This document shows, piece after piece, positions 1-8,921 of a DNA stretch of 64,000 nt. Source of the DNA: Thalassobius sp. Cn5-15 (GTDB lineage: Bacteria > Pseudomonadota > Alphaproteobacteria > Rhodobacterales > Rhodobacteraceae); contig NZ_JAKRGF010000003.1 of the NCBI RefSeq assembly GCF_022347685.1, positions 124,001 to 188,000 of the forward strand, written 5' to 3'. The position numbers were made by a program, and so were the translations under genes. Numbering within the stretch: the first letter of the stretch is position 1; each line of letters starts with the position of its first letter. The notes beneath the pieces are model-generated. The model made no database searches. It was given only the letters and a program-made list of their open reading frames with translations, and had not been told where the DNA came from.

Positions 1-806
1 TCCGCCAGTGCGTGGGCCAGATCAAGGATCGGGTTATCCGCTTGCTGACGGTGAATACGACTGAGATTCATCACCGCCTGTGGTGGCATGGTGTCAAAGA
101 CCATCTGCCCCGACTGCCCCACCGGTGCCAACTGGGCGGGATCGCCGAACAGCACCAGCGTTGGGAAAATCTCTTTCAGATCTGTGACCTGTTTATCGTC
201 CAGCATCGAGCTTTCGTCGATAAATCCAATGTCCAGCGGTTCGTCCCGCCGTTTCCAGCCGGTGATAAAGTCGGACCCGCGCAGACCCGCAGCGGCCAAA
301 GCGCCGGGAATGGATTTATGCAGTTCATAAAACGCTTTGGCGCGTTCCAGCGCTTCATCGGTCAGCTCTTCTATATCGGGTTTGTCTCCGCTACCGGCCA
401 ACCACTCGGCAATCTTCTCATATTCGGGATCGTAGACGGGGGTATAGAGGATACGGTGAATGGTCGTCGCAGGCACGCCGCGCATCCGCAACACGCTGGC
501 CGCTTTGTTTGTTGGTGCAAGGATCGCCAAGGTACGACGTTCTTTGCGCTTTTTACCCTCATAGTCGCCGGAGACCACCTCAACCCCCGCCGCCTCAAGC
601 GCTTTGTAGAGTTGCGACAGCAAAAGCGTCTTACCGGATCCTGCCTTACCCGTCACCGCGACGACACGACTGCGGCCATCCTCTGGCGGGCGCAGGAGGT
701 CACCGTCATCATCATTCAGGTCCACCCCCGCAGCGCGCAGGATGTCGGTAATTCGATCAAAGGCAGCGGCCTGATCATCGGAGAATTGCAGCGCGGGAAC
801 AGTCAT
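1..806 (-). CDS. RecD-like ATP-dependent DNA helicase, 3' end cut off by window
   Basis: The first 268 codons of a superfamily 1 helicase are visible; the gene continues beyond base 1. The start at 806 gives MTVPALQFSDDQAAAFDRI, followed by a Walker A motif VTGKAGSGKT near residue 50. A motif LAPTNKAA follows near 90, a Walker B-like IGFIDESSM near 185 and LFGDPAQLAPV near 210. These are the signature motifs of the RecD/TraA-type AAA helicases that unwind DNA using ATP. A small unknown gene ends nine bases upstream on the same strand, so the two may be co-transcribed. Exonuclease V alpha-like helicases of this short type are common in Rhodobacteraceae; the exact substrate cannot be read from the sequence. 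Confidence 0.85.
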   Translation of the reverse strand, partial: MTVPALQFSDDQAAAFDRITDILRAAGVDLNDDDGDLLRPPEDGRSRVVAVTGKAGSGKTLLLSQLYKALEAAGVEVVSGDYEGKKRKERRTLAILAPTNKAASVLRMRGVPATTIHRILYTPVYDPEYEKIAEWLAGSGDKPDIEELTDEALERAKAFYELHKSIPGALAAAGLRGSDFITGWKRRDEPLDIGFIDESSMLDDKQVTDLKEIFPTLVLFGDPAQLAPVGQSGQMVFDTMPPQAVMNLSRIHRQQADNPILDLAHALA

Positions 807-815
807 GGCGCGACC

Positions 816-1166
816 CTACATGGGGGGCGGTGGAAGGGCCAGAGGCATTGCATGGCTGACATGGGGAACAGCCACCCAACGCCAAATCTGAGATAAGGAA
901 CAGCGCGAAACACGGGTGAGCGCAGGCACGCCCAGCGCCTGTAGATGTCTGATTTTCCGGGCTGAACCCTGCGCAGATAACACCTGTGCCGCCAATGCCA
1001 AAGCCGCCGCAGCCTGCGTGTCACAGATCGGGCTAAGGCGCAGATCGCCGTCCATTTGCCATGCGCCATGCCGGTGATCAAGCAACAGCCAGCCCTGCGC
1101 ACGAAACGCCGCGTCCTCCCAGATCAGATACCTCTCTGTCCGCGTATATGTTTCCCACCGCAGCAT
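816..1166 (-). CDS. hypothetical protein, 116 aa
   Basis: I do not recognise this family. The product starts MLRWETYTRTERYLIWEDAAFRAQ, contains a WLLLDHRHGAWQMDGDLRL segment and an Ala-rich helix, and ends in a proline run. No signal peptide or membrane segment is apparent. It ends nine bases before the helicase start on the same strand, which supports a shared transcript. The reading frame is open and the N-terminal half looks protein-like, but the Pro/Leu-rich tail is less convincing. It could be a lineage-specific small protein or a spurious frame. Confidence 0.45.
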   Translation of the reverse strand: MLRWETYTRTERYLIWEDAAFRAQGWLLLDHRHGAWQMDGDLRLSPICDTQAAAALALAAQVLSAQGSARKIRHLQALGVPALTRVSRCSLSQIWRWVAVPHVSHAMPLALPPPPM

Positions 1167-1229
1167 GGGCAGAGGTCTAGCGCCACCACCTCACCAAACC
1201 GGAAACGCTGCGTACGCAGACCCGCCCAC

Positions 1230-1260
1230 AAAAAACCGCACCCCTTTGCAGGGATGCGGT
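1230..1260 (-). terminator. Rho-independent terminator after ccrA
   Basis: Read on the minus strand, CCGCATCCC and GGGGTGCGG form a stem around a six-base loop, followed by six T residues. It lies about 25 bases after the ccrA stop codon. Confidence 0.8.
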
Positions 1261-1285
1261 CGAGGGAAATGAAGGGGAAAGGCGC

Positions 1286-2575
1286 TTAGGCCTTACCTGC
1301 CTCCAGAACATCTTCCAGCGTGCGCAGGCCGGTTTTCGGGGCCTGAACCAGCACCGACATGTTGCCGGGCTTGTGCTCGTTTTTATACATCTTCATATGT
1401 GCATCGGGGATTTCGGCCCAAGGGAACACTTCGGACATGTAGGGATCGATGCGACGTTCGATCATCAGTTTGTTCGCGGCAGCCGCCTGTTTCAGGTGGG
1501 CGAAGTGCGACCCCTGAAGACGTTTCTGATGCATCCACGTATAACGCACGTCGAAGGTACAGTTAAAGCCGGTGGTGCCGGCGCAGATCACAACCATGCC
1601 GCCCTTCTTACAGACCAGGTTCGACACCGGGAAAGTCGATTCACCGGGGTGCTCGAACACGATGTCTACGTTGTTGCCCTTACCAGTGATGTCCCAGATC
1701 GCTTTGCCGAAACGACGGGCTTCTTTGAACCATGCATCGTATTCGGGGGTGTTCACAGTAGGCAGCTGACCCCAGCAGTCGAAGTCCTTGCGGTTAATCA
1801 CGCCTTTGGCACCCAGACCCATCACAAAATCACGCTTGTCTTCGCCCGAGATGACGCCGATCGCGTTGGCACCGGCCGCGTTTGCCAGCTGAATCGCATA
1901 GGAACCCAGACCGCCCGACGCGCCCCAAACCAGAACATTCTGGCCCGGCTTCAGTTCATGCGGGTGGTGGCCGAACAGCATGCGGTACGCAGTGGCCAAA
2001 GTCAGGGTGTAGCAGGCGCTCTCTTCCCAGGTCAGATGTTTGGGACGCGGCAGCAGCTGTTGTGCCTGAACGCGGGTGAACTGAGCAAAGGAGCCATCGG
2101 GGGTTTCATACCCCCAGATACGCTGGCTGGGCGAATACATCGGGTCGCCGCCGTTGCATTCTTCATCGTCACCGTCGTCCTGGTTACAGTGGATGACAAC
2201 CTCATCGCCCACTTTCCAGTTCTTAACGCGGTCACCAACAGCCCAAACGATCCCCGAGGCATCAGAGCCTGCAATGTGGTAAGGCTGCTTGTGCACATCG
2301 AACATGCTGATCGGAACACCGAGACCCGCCCAGATGCCATTGTAGTTCACACCCGCGGCCATAACCAGAACCAGCACTTCGTGGCTGTCCAGCTTGGGGG
2401 TGTCTACCACTTCGACCTGCATGGCCTGATCGGGTTCACCCTGACGCTCGCGGCGGATCGCCCAAGCGTACATCTTTTCGGGAACATAGCCCATCGGGGG
2501 CATTTCACCGATTTCGTAGAGATCTTTTTCTGGCGCATCGTAGGATGCGGTGCCGGTGTTGGTATCCAGAGCCAT
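1286..2575 (-). CDS. ccrA: crotonyl-CoA carboxylase/reductase
   Basis: Reductive carboxylation of crotonyl-CoA to (2S)-ethylmalonyl-CoA with NADPH and CO2, the committed step of the ethylmalonyl-CoA pathway of acetyl-CoA assimilation. The 429-residue protein is collinear with the Rhodobacter enzyme as I recall it, from MALDTNTG and YEIGEMPPMGYVP through the nucleotide-binding GASGGLGSYAIQ near 225 to the C-terminal GNMSVLVQAPKTGLRT. I chose the ATG at 2575 rather than 2587 because GGAGG lies six bases before it and family members begin MALD. The gene is followed by a strong terminator. A PhaR-like palindrome lies about 120 bp upstream, in the gap after the acyltransferase gene. Confidence 0.97.
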   Translation of the reverse strand: MALDTNTGTASYDAPEKDLYEIGEMPPMGYVPEKMYAWAIRRERQGEPDQAMQVEVVDTPKLDSHEVLVLVMAAGVNYNGIWAGLGVPISMFDVHKQPYHIAGSDASGIVWAVGDRVKNWKVGDEVVIHCNQDDGDDEECNGGDPMYSPSQRIWGYETPDGSFAQFTRVQAQQLLPRPKHLTWEESACYTLTLATAYRMLFGHHPHELKPGQNVLVWGASGGLGSYAIQLANAAGANAIGVISGEDKRDFVMGLGAKGVINRKDFDCWGQLPTVNTPEYDAWFKEARRFGKAIWDITGKGNNVDIVFEHPGESTFPVSNLVCKKGGMVVICAGTTGFNCTFDVRYTWMHQKRLQGSHFAHLKQAAAANKLMIERRIDPYMSEVFPWAEIPDAHMKMYKNEHKPGNMSVLVQAPKTGLRTLEDVLEAGKA

Positions 2576-2693
2576 CTGAGCCTCCATGTAGTCCGTTTAT
2601 GCCGCGATGCAGAATCGCGTCTCTGACCCGAGAGATAAAGATGGCCGCGCAACAAAGCAATGTCGATTATGGAGGTTTTGAAATTTTATAACC

Positions 2694-2705
2694 CTGCAAA
2701 TGCAG
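2694..2705. promoter_or_regulatory. PhaR-like palindrome upstream of ccrA
   Basis: CTGC-AAAT-GCAG is a perfect inverted repeat of the CTGC-N4-GCAG form reported for the polyhydroxybutyrate regulator PhaR in Rhodobacter. It sits between the acyltransferase stop and the ccrA start. Function is inferred only from the sequence match and position. Confidence 0.45.
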
Positions 2706-2712
2706 CATTGCG

Positions 2713-4074
2713 CTAGAGATCAGCGCTGCATGCGCGAAATAAATGGTCGATAGAATTGGCGTAAAAAGTAAGGATTTCGCGCTTTTCCTCAACAATTTTA
2801 ACCTTTTCCTCCTCCAGCGTGACAACACCCCGCCCTTCGAGAAGAGTGATCGACTGTTGCACAGCAAGGCTTGTGCGACGTCGCGGCAAATAAATATTTC
2901 GTTCTGGCAAACACGCCATCGCGCTGTCCAAACGCGCCTCCAGCGCGGTCAGATCGACGCCGTCCCCTTCGGTTTGCAAAAGATAAGCAATCAACGGCAC
3001 CGGCAGCACCGGCATATCGCGAGCGATCTGCCCCATCAGCCCGTCCGCCAGCCCTTGCACGTCGCCGTCAAAATCATTCAGCGCAATCGGGTCACCAAAG
3101 CGCACCGCCGCATTGCCATAACGGCTACGACGTTCACGGCGCCCCACCCACCACAGTTTCAGCGCCCCCCAGAACACACGGCGGAACTTGACCCGAAAGC
3201 TGCCACGCCCAGCGGTCTGGGCTGCAATCAGCACCTCATCTTCCAGCAGGCGGTCGTAATTCATCGCCACTGGTACAAAGATCACATCCCGATCCCCATC
3301 AGCATTGGCGTCATAGATATATTTCAGGATCCCCAGCCGCGCCTTGGCCAGCCGGGCATCCAGCGTCAGGCGCCCTTCCGGGAACACCGCCTGTGTCACA
3401 CCTGCATGAGTGGCCTGTTCTACATACTTCTCCAACACCTGACGGTAGAGGTCGTTGCCATCGCGGCGGCGAATAAAATAAGCGCCCATCGCCCGCACCA
3501 GCGGACCCAATGGCCAACCGCGCGCCCATTCGCCCACTGCATAGGACAGCGCACCGTTGCGTGACGCCAGAAAAGTCAGCAGCACATAGTCCATGTTAGA
3601 CCGGTGGTTAGACACCAGAACAACAGTGGCGTTCGGATCCAGCCCGTCAATCTTCTTTAGGTCGCGGTTCAACACCCGCACGCGATAAAAGCTACGACTG
3701 ACCAGTTCCGCGATGCGCGATCCAAACCGGAAATAGGTCCATGCACTGAAGGCGGGCACAATCTCACGCGCGTAGCTGCGCGCCTTTTCAAAGGCCACCG
3801 CCTCTGGCACCCCGTTCTTCTTGGCATAATCTGAAACCGCTTGCGACACCTCAGGGTCATAAATCAGCCGTTCGATCATATCGTAACGTCGCGCCAGCTT
3901 GAACGGTTGGATTGGCCGGCTTAGGCGCGTGTTGAGCTGCGCGACCAGCCGCTCCATCCGCTTGCGGAAGAACCAGCGGACAGAAGGGAATAGAAAGTGG
4001 GATGCAAAAGTTACCGCCGCAAACCCTAGGAGTAAAAGCAGCACCCAGAGCGGCATTTCAACGTTTCGTGTCAT
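2713..4074 (-). CDS. glycerol-3-phosphate/lysophosphatidate-type acyltransferase
   Basis: A 453-residue membrane-associated acyltransferase of the PlsB/PlsC superfamily. An N-terminal transmembrane helix (PLWVLLLLLGFAAVTFASHFLF) is followed by the acyltransferase domain. That domain has the catalytic HX4D box in NHRSNMDY near residue 160, a FIRRRDG motif near 200 and the phosphate-binding FPEGRLT near 235. The length is greater than a typical PlsC (about 240) and shorter than E. coli PlsB (about 800). Family knowledge places it in phospholipid synthesis, acylating glycerol phosphate or a related acceptor; the exact acceptor is not readable. It is divergent from ecm and precedes ccrA on the same strand with a 137 bp gap, so ccrA may have its own promoter. 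Confidence 0.8.
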   Translation of the reverse strand: MTRNVEMPLWVLLLLLGFAAVTFASHFLFPSVRWFFRKRMERLVAQLNTRLSRPIQPFKLARRYDMIERLIYDPEVSQAVSDYAKKNGVPEAVAFEKARSYAREIVPAFSAWTYFRFGSRIAELVSRSFYRVRVLNRDLKKIDGLDPNATVVLVSNHRSNMDYVLLTFLASRNGALSYAVGEWARGWPLGPLVRAMGAYFIRRRDGNDLYRQVLEKYVEQATHAGVTQAVFPEGRLTLDARLAKARLGILKYIYDANADGDRDVIFVPVAMNYDRLLEDEVLIAAQTAGRGSFRVKFRRVFWGALKLWWVGRRERRSRYGNAAVRFGDPIALNDFDGDVQGLADGLMGQIARDMPVLPVPLIAYLLQTEGDGVDLTALEARLDSAMACLPERNIYLPRRRTSLAVQQSITLLEGRGVVTLEEEKVKIVEEKREILTFYANSIDHLFRACSADL

Positions 4075-4132
4075 GGCCGCACAATGCCGCGAAACTCTGT
4101 CGGGGTAAATGGGCCAGAGGCCACCTCTTTAG

Positions 4133-4166
4133 ATGCAGTGCAGCAAATTGTGACGCTGCGATGCGG
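4133..4166. promoter_or_regulatory. two PhaR-like near-matches upstream of the ecm promoter
   Basis: ATGC-AGT-GCAG at 4133-4143 and CTGC-GAT-GCGG at 4156-4166 each differ by one base from CTGC-N3-GCAG. Their centres are 23 bp apart and they lie immediately upstream of a good -35 box. They could be operator half-partners for ecm or for the divergent acyltransferase gene. Assignment is tentative. Confidence 0.3.
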
Positions 4167-4170
4167 CGAA

Positions 4171-4200
4171 TTGACAAAGTTGGATTATTCCACGTATCTA
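4171..4200 (+). promoter_or_regulatory. putative sigma-70-type promoter of ecm
   Basis: TTGACA at 4171-4176 and TATCTA at 4195-4200 are separated by 18 bp and lie about 60 bp before the ecm start codon. Confidence 0.5.
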
Positions 4201-4259
4201 TTGCGCGACGAAATATTATTGCCGATGTGATTCATCCATCCAGCGAGTAGGAGAGGCCC

Positions 4260-6239
4260 ATGACCGAGACCACCCCAGAGCGCCAGAAAGACCGCCCCTG
4301 GCTGATCCGGACCTACGCAGGTCACTCCACTGCCAAAGCATCGAATGCGCTTTATCGTTCCAACCTGCAAAAAGGTCAGACCGGCCTGTCCGTCGCTTTC
4401 GACCTGCCGACGCAGACCGGTTATGACAGTGACCACATTCTGTCGCGCGGTGAGGTGGGCAAGGTGGGCGTCCCTGTTTGCCATCTGGGCGACATGCGCA
4501 CCCTGTTTGACCAGATCCCGCTGGAGCAGATGAACACCTCGATGACGATCAACGCGACCGCACCTTGGCTGTTGTCGCTCTATATCGCGACGGCCGAAGA
4601 GCAGGGCGCCGATGTGTCCAAACTGCAGGGCACCGTTCAGAACGACCTGATCAAGGAATATCTAAGCCGCGGCACCTATATCTGCCCGCCGAAACCGTCG
4701 CTGAAGATGATCGCGGATGTGGCCGAATACTGCTACACCAACGTGCCCAAATGGAACCCGATGAACGTCTGTTCCTACCACCTGCAGGAGGCAGGCGCGA
4801 CACCGGAGCAGGAACTGTCCTTTGCGCTGGCCACCGCGATTGCGGTTCTGGACGCGCTGAAACCGCGCGTGGCGCCTGAGGATTTCCCAGCGCTGTGCGG
4901 GCGTATCTCCTTCTTTGTGAACGCGGGCATCCGTTTCGTAACCGAAATGTGCAAAATGCGCGCCTTCGTCGATCTGTGGGATGAAATTCTGGTGGAGCGT
5001 TATGGCGTCACTGACGCGAAATCCCGCCGCTTCCGCTACGGGGTTCAGGTGAACTCCCTCGGTCTGACCGAACAGCAGCCGGAAAACAACGTTTACCGCA
5101 TCCTGATTGAAATGCTGGCGGTAACCCTGTCAAAGAAAGCCCGCGCCCGCGCCGTTCAGTTGCCCGCATGGAACGAAGCACTGGGCCTGCCGCGCCCGTG
5201 GGATCAGCAGTGGTCGATGCGTATGCAGCAGATCATGGCCTATGAGACCGACCTGCTGGAATATGACGACCTGTTCGACAACAACCCTGCCGTCGACCGC
5301 AAGGTTGAAGAGTTGAAGGCAGGCGCGCGCTCTGAATTGGCCAACCTTGACGCGATGGGTGGGGCGATCAGTTCGATTGACTACATGAAGGGCCGTCTGG
5401 TGGAATCCAACGCCGACCGCCTGAACCGTATCGAAGCCGGCGAAACCATCGTTGTGGGCGTAAACAAATGGACCCAAGGCGAACCCTCGCCGCTGATGAC
5501 TGGCGATGGCGGCATCATGGTTGTGGATCCGGCGGTTGAGGCCGAACAGATCCAGCGCCTGACCGAATGGAAAGAAGGCCGTGATCAACAAGCGGTAGAG
5601 AAAGCGCTGAAAGACCTGCGCGCTGCGGCTGAAGCGGGTGACAACATCATGCCCGCGTCGATCGCAGCGGCCAAAGCTGGCGTCACCACCGGTGAATGGG
5701 CCACCCAGATGCGCAAAGTGCACGGCGAATACCGTGGCCCGACCGGCGTGTCAAAATCCATCAGCAACAAGACCGAAGGTCTGGAAGACATCCGCGAAGC
5801 GGTAGATGTGGTCAGCGACAAATTGGGCCGCCGCCTGAAGTTCCTGGTTGGCAAACCCGGCCTCGACGGTCACTCGAATGGGGCGGAACAGATCGCTTTC
5901 CGTGCCCGTGATTGCGGCATGGACATCGACTACGAAGGCATCAGACTGACGCCAGAGGAACTGGTCACAGCCGCCCAGGAGAAGAAGGCGCATGTGGTCG
6001 GTCTGTCGATCCTGTCCGGCTCTCACATGCCACTGGTCGAGGATCTGCTGGAGCGGATGCAAAACGCCGGTCTCAGCCATATTCCGGTCATCGTCGGCGG
6101 CATTATTCCAGACGCAGATGCTGAACGTCTGTTGGAGCAGGGCGTGGCGCGGGTCTACACGCCCAAGGACTTTGAGCTGAATGCCATCATGCGTGATGTG
6201 GTACAGCTGGTTGATCCGACGGCAGTTGCCGCAGAGTAA
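4260..6239 (+). CDS. ecm: (2R)-ethylmalonyl-CoA mutase
   Basis: A coenzyme B12-dependent mutase converting ethylmalonyl-CoA to methylsuccinyl-CoA, a diagnostic step of the ethylmalonyl-CoA pathway. The 659-residue protein has the N-terminal TIM-barrel half (RTYAGHSTAKASNALYRSNL, then GLSVAFDLPTQTGYDSDH). Its C-terminal cobalamin-binding domain has KPGLDGHSNGAEQIA (DxHxxG-type motif with the cobalt-ligating His) near 535, GLSILSGSHM near 580 and a VGGIIP loop near 615. This is the single-chain ethylmalonyl type, shorter than methylmalonyl-CoA mutase (about 710). A GGAGAG ribosome site precedes the start. It lies divergent from the acyltransferase and ccrA genes, linking two consecutive pathway steps. 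Confidence 0.95.
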   Translation: MTETTPERQKDRPWLIRTYAGHSTAKASNALYRSNLQKGQTGLSVAFDLPTQTGYDSDHILSRGEVGKVGVPVCHLGDMRTLFDQIPLEQMNTSMTINATAPWLLSLYIATAEEQGADVSKLQGTVQNDLIKEYLSRGTYICPPKPSLKMIADVAEYCYTNVPKWNPMNVCSYHLQEAGATPEQELSFALATAIAVLDALKPRVAPEDFPALCGRISFFVNAGIRFVTEMCKMRAFVDLWDEILVERYGVTDAKSRRFRYGVQVNSLGLTEQQPENNVYRILIEMLAVTLSKKARARAVQLPAWNEALGLPRPWDQQWSMRMQQIMAYETDLLEYDDLFDNNPAVDRKVEELKAGARSELANLDAMGGAISSIDYMKGRLVESNADRLNRIEAGETIVVGVNKWTQGEPSPLMTGDGGIMVVDPAVEAEQIQRLTEWKEGRDQQAVEKALKDLRAAAEAGDNIMPASIAAAKAGVTTGEWATQMRKVHGEYRGPTGVSKSISNKTEGLEDIREAVDVVSDKLGRRLKFLVGKPGLDGHSNGAEQIAFRARDCGMDIDYEGIRLTPEELVTAAQEKKAHVVGLSILSGSHMPLVEDLLERMQNAGLSHIPVIVGGIIPDADAERLLEQGVARVYTPKDFELNAIMRDVVQLVDPTAVAAE

Positions 6240-6314
6240 GCCGCGAGGGCACTGCATCGCCCTTTGCACCCAGCGATAAATACAGTAGCAATCGACTCCT
6301 GAAAGGGATGTCGA

Positions 6315-6467
6315 TTGTTCTGGTATATAGTCCTCAGTTTTATGGCCTTGATGGTGGTTGTGCTGCGCGTACGCTTTGGCATGACCGTGCTAAAGGGCGG
6401 CTTTATGGTGCTGGCCATCCCTGCCAGCATATTCTTCTGGATATGGCTCTATAACCTCGTGTGGTGA
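6315..6467 (+). CDS. possible small membrane protein, 50 aa
   Basis: A short frame after ecm encodes two hydrophobic helices (WYIVLSFMALMVVVLRV and a second around FMVLAIPASIFFWIWLYNLVW) separated by a basic turn. It starts with TTG at 6315, preceded by AAGGGAT; an in-frame ATG at 6342 is the alternative start. The amphipathic composition and the stop immediately before the next gene suggest a real small membrane protein. No family is recognised, and short hydrophobic frames can arise by chance. Confidence 0.35.
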   Translation: MFWYIVLSFMALMVVVLRVRFGMTVLKGGFMVLAIPASIFFWIWLYNLVW

Positions 6468-6512
6468 TGTGGCTTAGGCTGTCCGCATCACGCCCTATGT
6501 GAAAGCAATGCC

Positions 6513-6953
6513 ATGACACTTATCATCCGCCCGCTCGACGTCGCTGATCAGGCCGACTGGCACCGCCTGTGGACCGCTTATCTGGAATTCTACGAAAGCA
6601 CCGTATCCGAGGCGGTTTCTGAAACCACTTTCGCCCGCCTGATTGACCCCGCACGCACGCAGCAAAACGGGATGATCGCACTGCTGGACGGGGCACCTGT
6701 TGGGCTGGTCCATTACATCTATCACGCCCACAATTGGCAGGTGGAAGACTGCTGTTACCTACAGGACCTCTACGCCGCCCCCAGCGTCCGTGGCCAAGGC
6801 ATCGGTCGCGCGTTGATCGAGGCGGTCTATAAAGCAGCGGATGACAATGGCACGCCGAAGGTCTACTGGATGACTCAAGAGTTTAACAAAACAGCGCGTC
6901 AGCTATATGACCGTATCGCGCAGCTGACGCCCTTCGTGAAATACAGCCGATAG
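6513..6953 (+). CDS. GNAT-family N-acetyltransferase
   Basis: A 146-residue acetyltransferase that would transfer an acetyl group from acetyl-CoA to an amine. The N-terminus is ITLIIRPLD-like (MTLIIRPLDVADQADWHRLW). The acetyl-CoA binding motif A is clear at about residues 88-105, with LQDLYAAPSVRGQGIGRALI (RGQGIG loop). Motif B covers VYWMTQEFNKTARQLYDRI near the end. The substrate is unknown. It is followed 12 bases later by deoD on the same strand, so the two are probably co-transcribed; whether they share a function is not evident. Confidence 0.85.
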   Translation: MTLIIRPLDVADQADWHRLWTAYLEFYESTVSEAVSETTFARLIDPARTQQNGMIALLDGAPVGLVHYIYHAHNWQVEDCCYLQDLYAAPSVRGQGIGRALIEAVYKAADDNGTPKVYWMTQEFNKTARQLYDRIAQLTPFVKYSR

Positions 6954-6965
6954 GAGCTGAGAGAG

Positions 6966-7670
6966 ATGACCGTACATATTGGTGCCAAACCCGGTGAGAT
7001 TGCAGAAACCGTCCTGATGCCGGGCGACCCCTACCGCGCCCGCTGGGCGGCAGAAACGTTTCTGGACGACGCTGTTCTGGTCAATGAAGTGCGCGGCATG
7101 CTGGGTTTCACCGGCACTTACAAGGGCAACCGCGTCACCATCCAAGGATCGGGCATGGGAATGCCATCCTTTTCGATCTATGCTAATGAGCTGATCCGCG
7201 ACTACGGCGCGAAAACACTGATACGTATCGGGTCCTGCGGTGGCATGCAGGACAAAGTGAAAGTGCGCGATGTGATCATCGCAATGACCGCAAGCACGCT
7301 GAACAGCCCTTCGAGCGGCATGTTCAAGGAACTGAACTTCGCCCCCTGCGCCGACTGGTCACTGCTGAAGGCAGCGGTTGAGGCTGCCGAGGCGAAAGAG
7401 GTCGCCACCCACGTGGGCGGCATCTATTCATCCGATGTATTCTATTCGGAACGCCCTGATCTGGACAAGGAAATGACCCGCCACGGCATTCTGGGCGTCG
7501 AGATGGAAGCGGCAGAGCTTTACAACCTTGCTGCCCGCTACAATGTGCGGGGTTTGGCCGTGCTGACCGTATCGGACCACCTGCTGACCGGTGAGGCGCT
7601 ACCGTCTGAGGACCGTGAAAAGACCTTTGGTGATATGGTCGAGATTGCCCTCGAAGCAGCCTTTGCTTGA
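6966..7670 (+). CDS. deoD: purine-nucleoside phosphorylase, DeoD type
   Basis: Reversible phosphorolysis of purine (deoxy)nucleosides to the base and (deoxy)ribose-1-phosphate. The 234-residue length is that of hexameric DeoD enzymes. Visible landmarks are [16 protein letters not shown] near residue 18 (phosphate-binding GDP-R), [16 protein letters not shown] near 62, RIGSCGGMQ near 86, [12 protein letters not shown] near 178 (ribose and base contact) and [11 protein letters not shown] near 200 with the catalytic Asp. A GGAG sequence precedes the start. It is followed by a strong terminator, closing the unit that begins with the GNAT gene. Confidence 0.95.
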   Translation: MTVHIGAKPGEIAETVLMPGDPYRARWAAETFLDDAVLVNEVRGMLGFTGTYKGNRVTIQGSGMGMPSFSIYANELIRDYGAKTLIRIGSCGGMQDKVKVRDVIIAMTASTLNSPSSGMFKELNFAPCADWSLLKAAVEAAEAKEVATHVGGIYSSDVFYSERPDLDKEMTRHGILGVEMEAAELYNLAARYNVRGLAVLTVSDHLLTGEALPSEDREKTFGDMVEIALEAAFA

Positions 7671-7695
7671 TTTCGCAATCCACTTGGAATGACCC

Positions 7696-7727
7696 AACGC
7701 CAGCCCCCGCCCAGGGCTGGCGTTTTG
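7696..7727 (+). terminator. terminator after deoD
   Basis: AACGCCAGCCC and GGGCTGGCGTT form an 11-bp stem followed by a T-rich stretch (TTTTGCGTT). Confidence 0.8.
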
Positions 7728-7801
7728 CGTTAAGGGTCGCGCCCTCCCGGTGGAAACCCGGGCGCGATCCCGGCTAACACCCGCGCCAAAATCTGTTTGT
7801 C

Positions 7802-8647
7802 TCACCGCCCGTGACTACGGTCATACCCGTTAACCGGCGGGCTGGTCCAATCACCCAATGCACCCTTCGCGGGCGCAAACACCTCCACCAACAGCGGATA
7901 GCAGGCCGCCTGATCTGACGAATGCACCGTCGAACAATCCCCACCCGGACAGGCTGACAGCACACCCAGTACGTCAATCTCGGCAAACATCTCCAGATAG
8001 TCGCCGGGGCGCACGGGGCTGGCCTTCATGAAATACTGCCCGGTGTCACGGGTAAAGCCTGTACACATAAACACGTTCAGCACGTCATGCACCGCGCGCT
8101 CTGCCTCGTCCAATGGCAGATCCGCATAATCCGCCAAGGCGCGCGTGAGGTTTGAGTGACAGCAATAGTGATACTGCCCCCCACTGAGGAGGTTGTTGGT
8201 GTACGGATCACAACGCGTCCCGATCACATCATGGACGGATCCGCCAAACTCATCCATGCCATACCAGTTAAGCGTATCTTCGATGATTGTTGCCATCGGC
8301 CGCAGATATGGGTGGCAGGACCACATGCGATCACCGGTAGTGATATGGGTGCGGTGCAGGGCGCGCGTCTTGCCAGAGTAAAACCTCTCTGACAGGTCGT
8401 TTGCGTTGAACAGGTTCAGATCCCCGACCTGCGGTCCTTCGATGGACGAAATACGGAAAAACTGCCCCGCCTTCACGGTGAAACTGGCTGCATCGCGGGG
8501 ATCGACAACCACTTCATCCACTTTCTCAGCAGTGGCACGCGCCTCACGGTACAGCGCGAGGTTGGGCCTAGGCAGGGTTTCCACCGGATAGCAAATCACC
8601 GGCGGCACTGCGCGGCGGGCCTTGGCATCATTGGGGGGCATGGACAT
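7802..8647 (-). CDS. DUF1989 / urea carboxylase-associated family protein
   Basis: A 281-residue member of the DUF1989 family, whose relatives are often encoded beside urea carboxylase or with amino-group metabolism genes. Conserved-looking parts are VKAGQFFRISSIEGPQVGDLN near 58-78, the SERFYSGKTRALHRTHITTGDRMWS block, the cysteine/histidine-rich RCDPYTNNLLSGGQYHYCCHSN near 145 and CPGGDCSTVHSSDQA near 235, which may bind metal. No signal peptide is seen. No urea carboxylase or allophanate hydrolase gene is present nearby, so the substrate cannot be inferred. Its short upstream gap separates it from a small CxxC protein gene on the same strand. Confidence 0.75.
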   Translation of the reverse strand: MSMPPNDAKARRAVPPVICYPVETLPRPNLALYREARATAEKVDEVVVDPRDAASFTVKAGQFFRISSIEGPQVGDLNLFNANDLSERFYSGKTRALHRTHITTGDRMWSCHPYLRPMATIIEDTLNWYGMDEFGGSVHDVIGTRCDPYTNNLLSGGQYHYCCHSNLTRALADYADLPLDEAERAVHDVLNVFMCTGFTRDTGQYFMKASPVRPGDYLEMFAEIDVLGVLSACPGGDCSTVHSSDQAACYPLLVEVFAPAKGALGDWTSPPVNGYDRSHGR

Positions 8648-8671
8648 GGAACACCTCTTTCTGACCGGTGC

Positions 8672-8890
8672 TCACATGCTAGGCGGCGGCACCTCTGTTG
8701 CGCAGAGTTTTGGTGGCCTGCCATCATTTGTAAAGCGGATCTCGCCACAGACGGCACATCGATAGAAGCTTTGTCCATCTTGATCGCGGGCGCGATCCAT
8801 CCGCCACTTGCACTGGCGGGTGGTTCGATTGCCAAAAAGCATCATCAGCACAAAGGCGAGGATCAAACCAGCAATGATAATCATAGGCAT
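8672..8890 (-). CDS. small membrane protein with CxxC motif
   Basis: About 72 residues: one N-terminal transmembrane helix (MPMIIIAGLILAFVLMMLFG) and a polar tail. The tail contains RQCKWRMDRARDQDG, YRCAVCGEIRF and a later Cys, a layout resembling a one-knuckle zinc ribbon. An in-frame upstream start at 8965 would run through the terminator of the preceding gene, so I prefer the ATG at 8890 (8884 is also possible). No strong ribosome site is visible. The family is not recognised; the domain layout suggests a cytoplasm-facing metal-binding tail. Confidence 0.6.
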   Translation of the reverse strand: MPMIIIAGLILAFVLMMLFGNRTTRQCKWRMDRARDQDGQSFYRCAVCGEIRFTNDGRPPKLCATEVPPPSM

Positions 8891-8921
8891 GATGTGCCAG
8901 AGCGTTCCCAGTAAGGAAAGG

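Noticed and set aside
12-896. A 294-codon plus-strand frame.
   Set aside because: It is antisense to a helicase gene with intact Walker motifs; its product has no recognisable domain.
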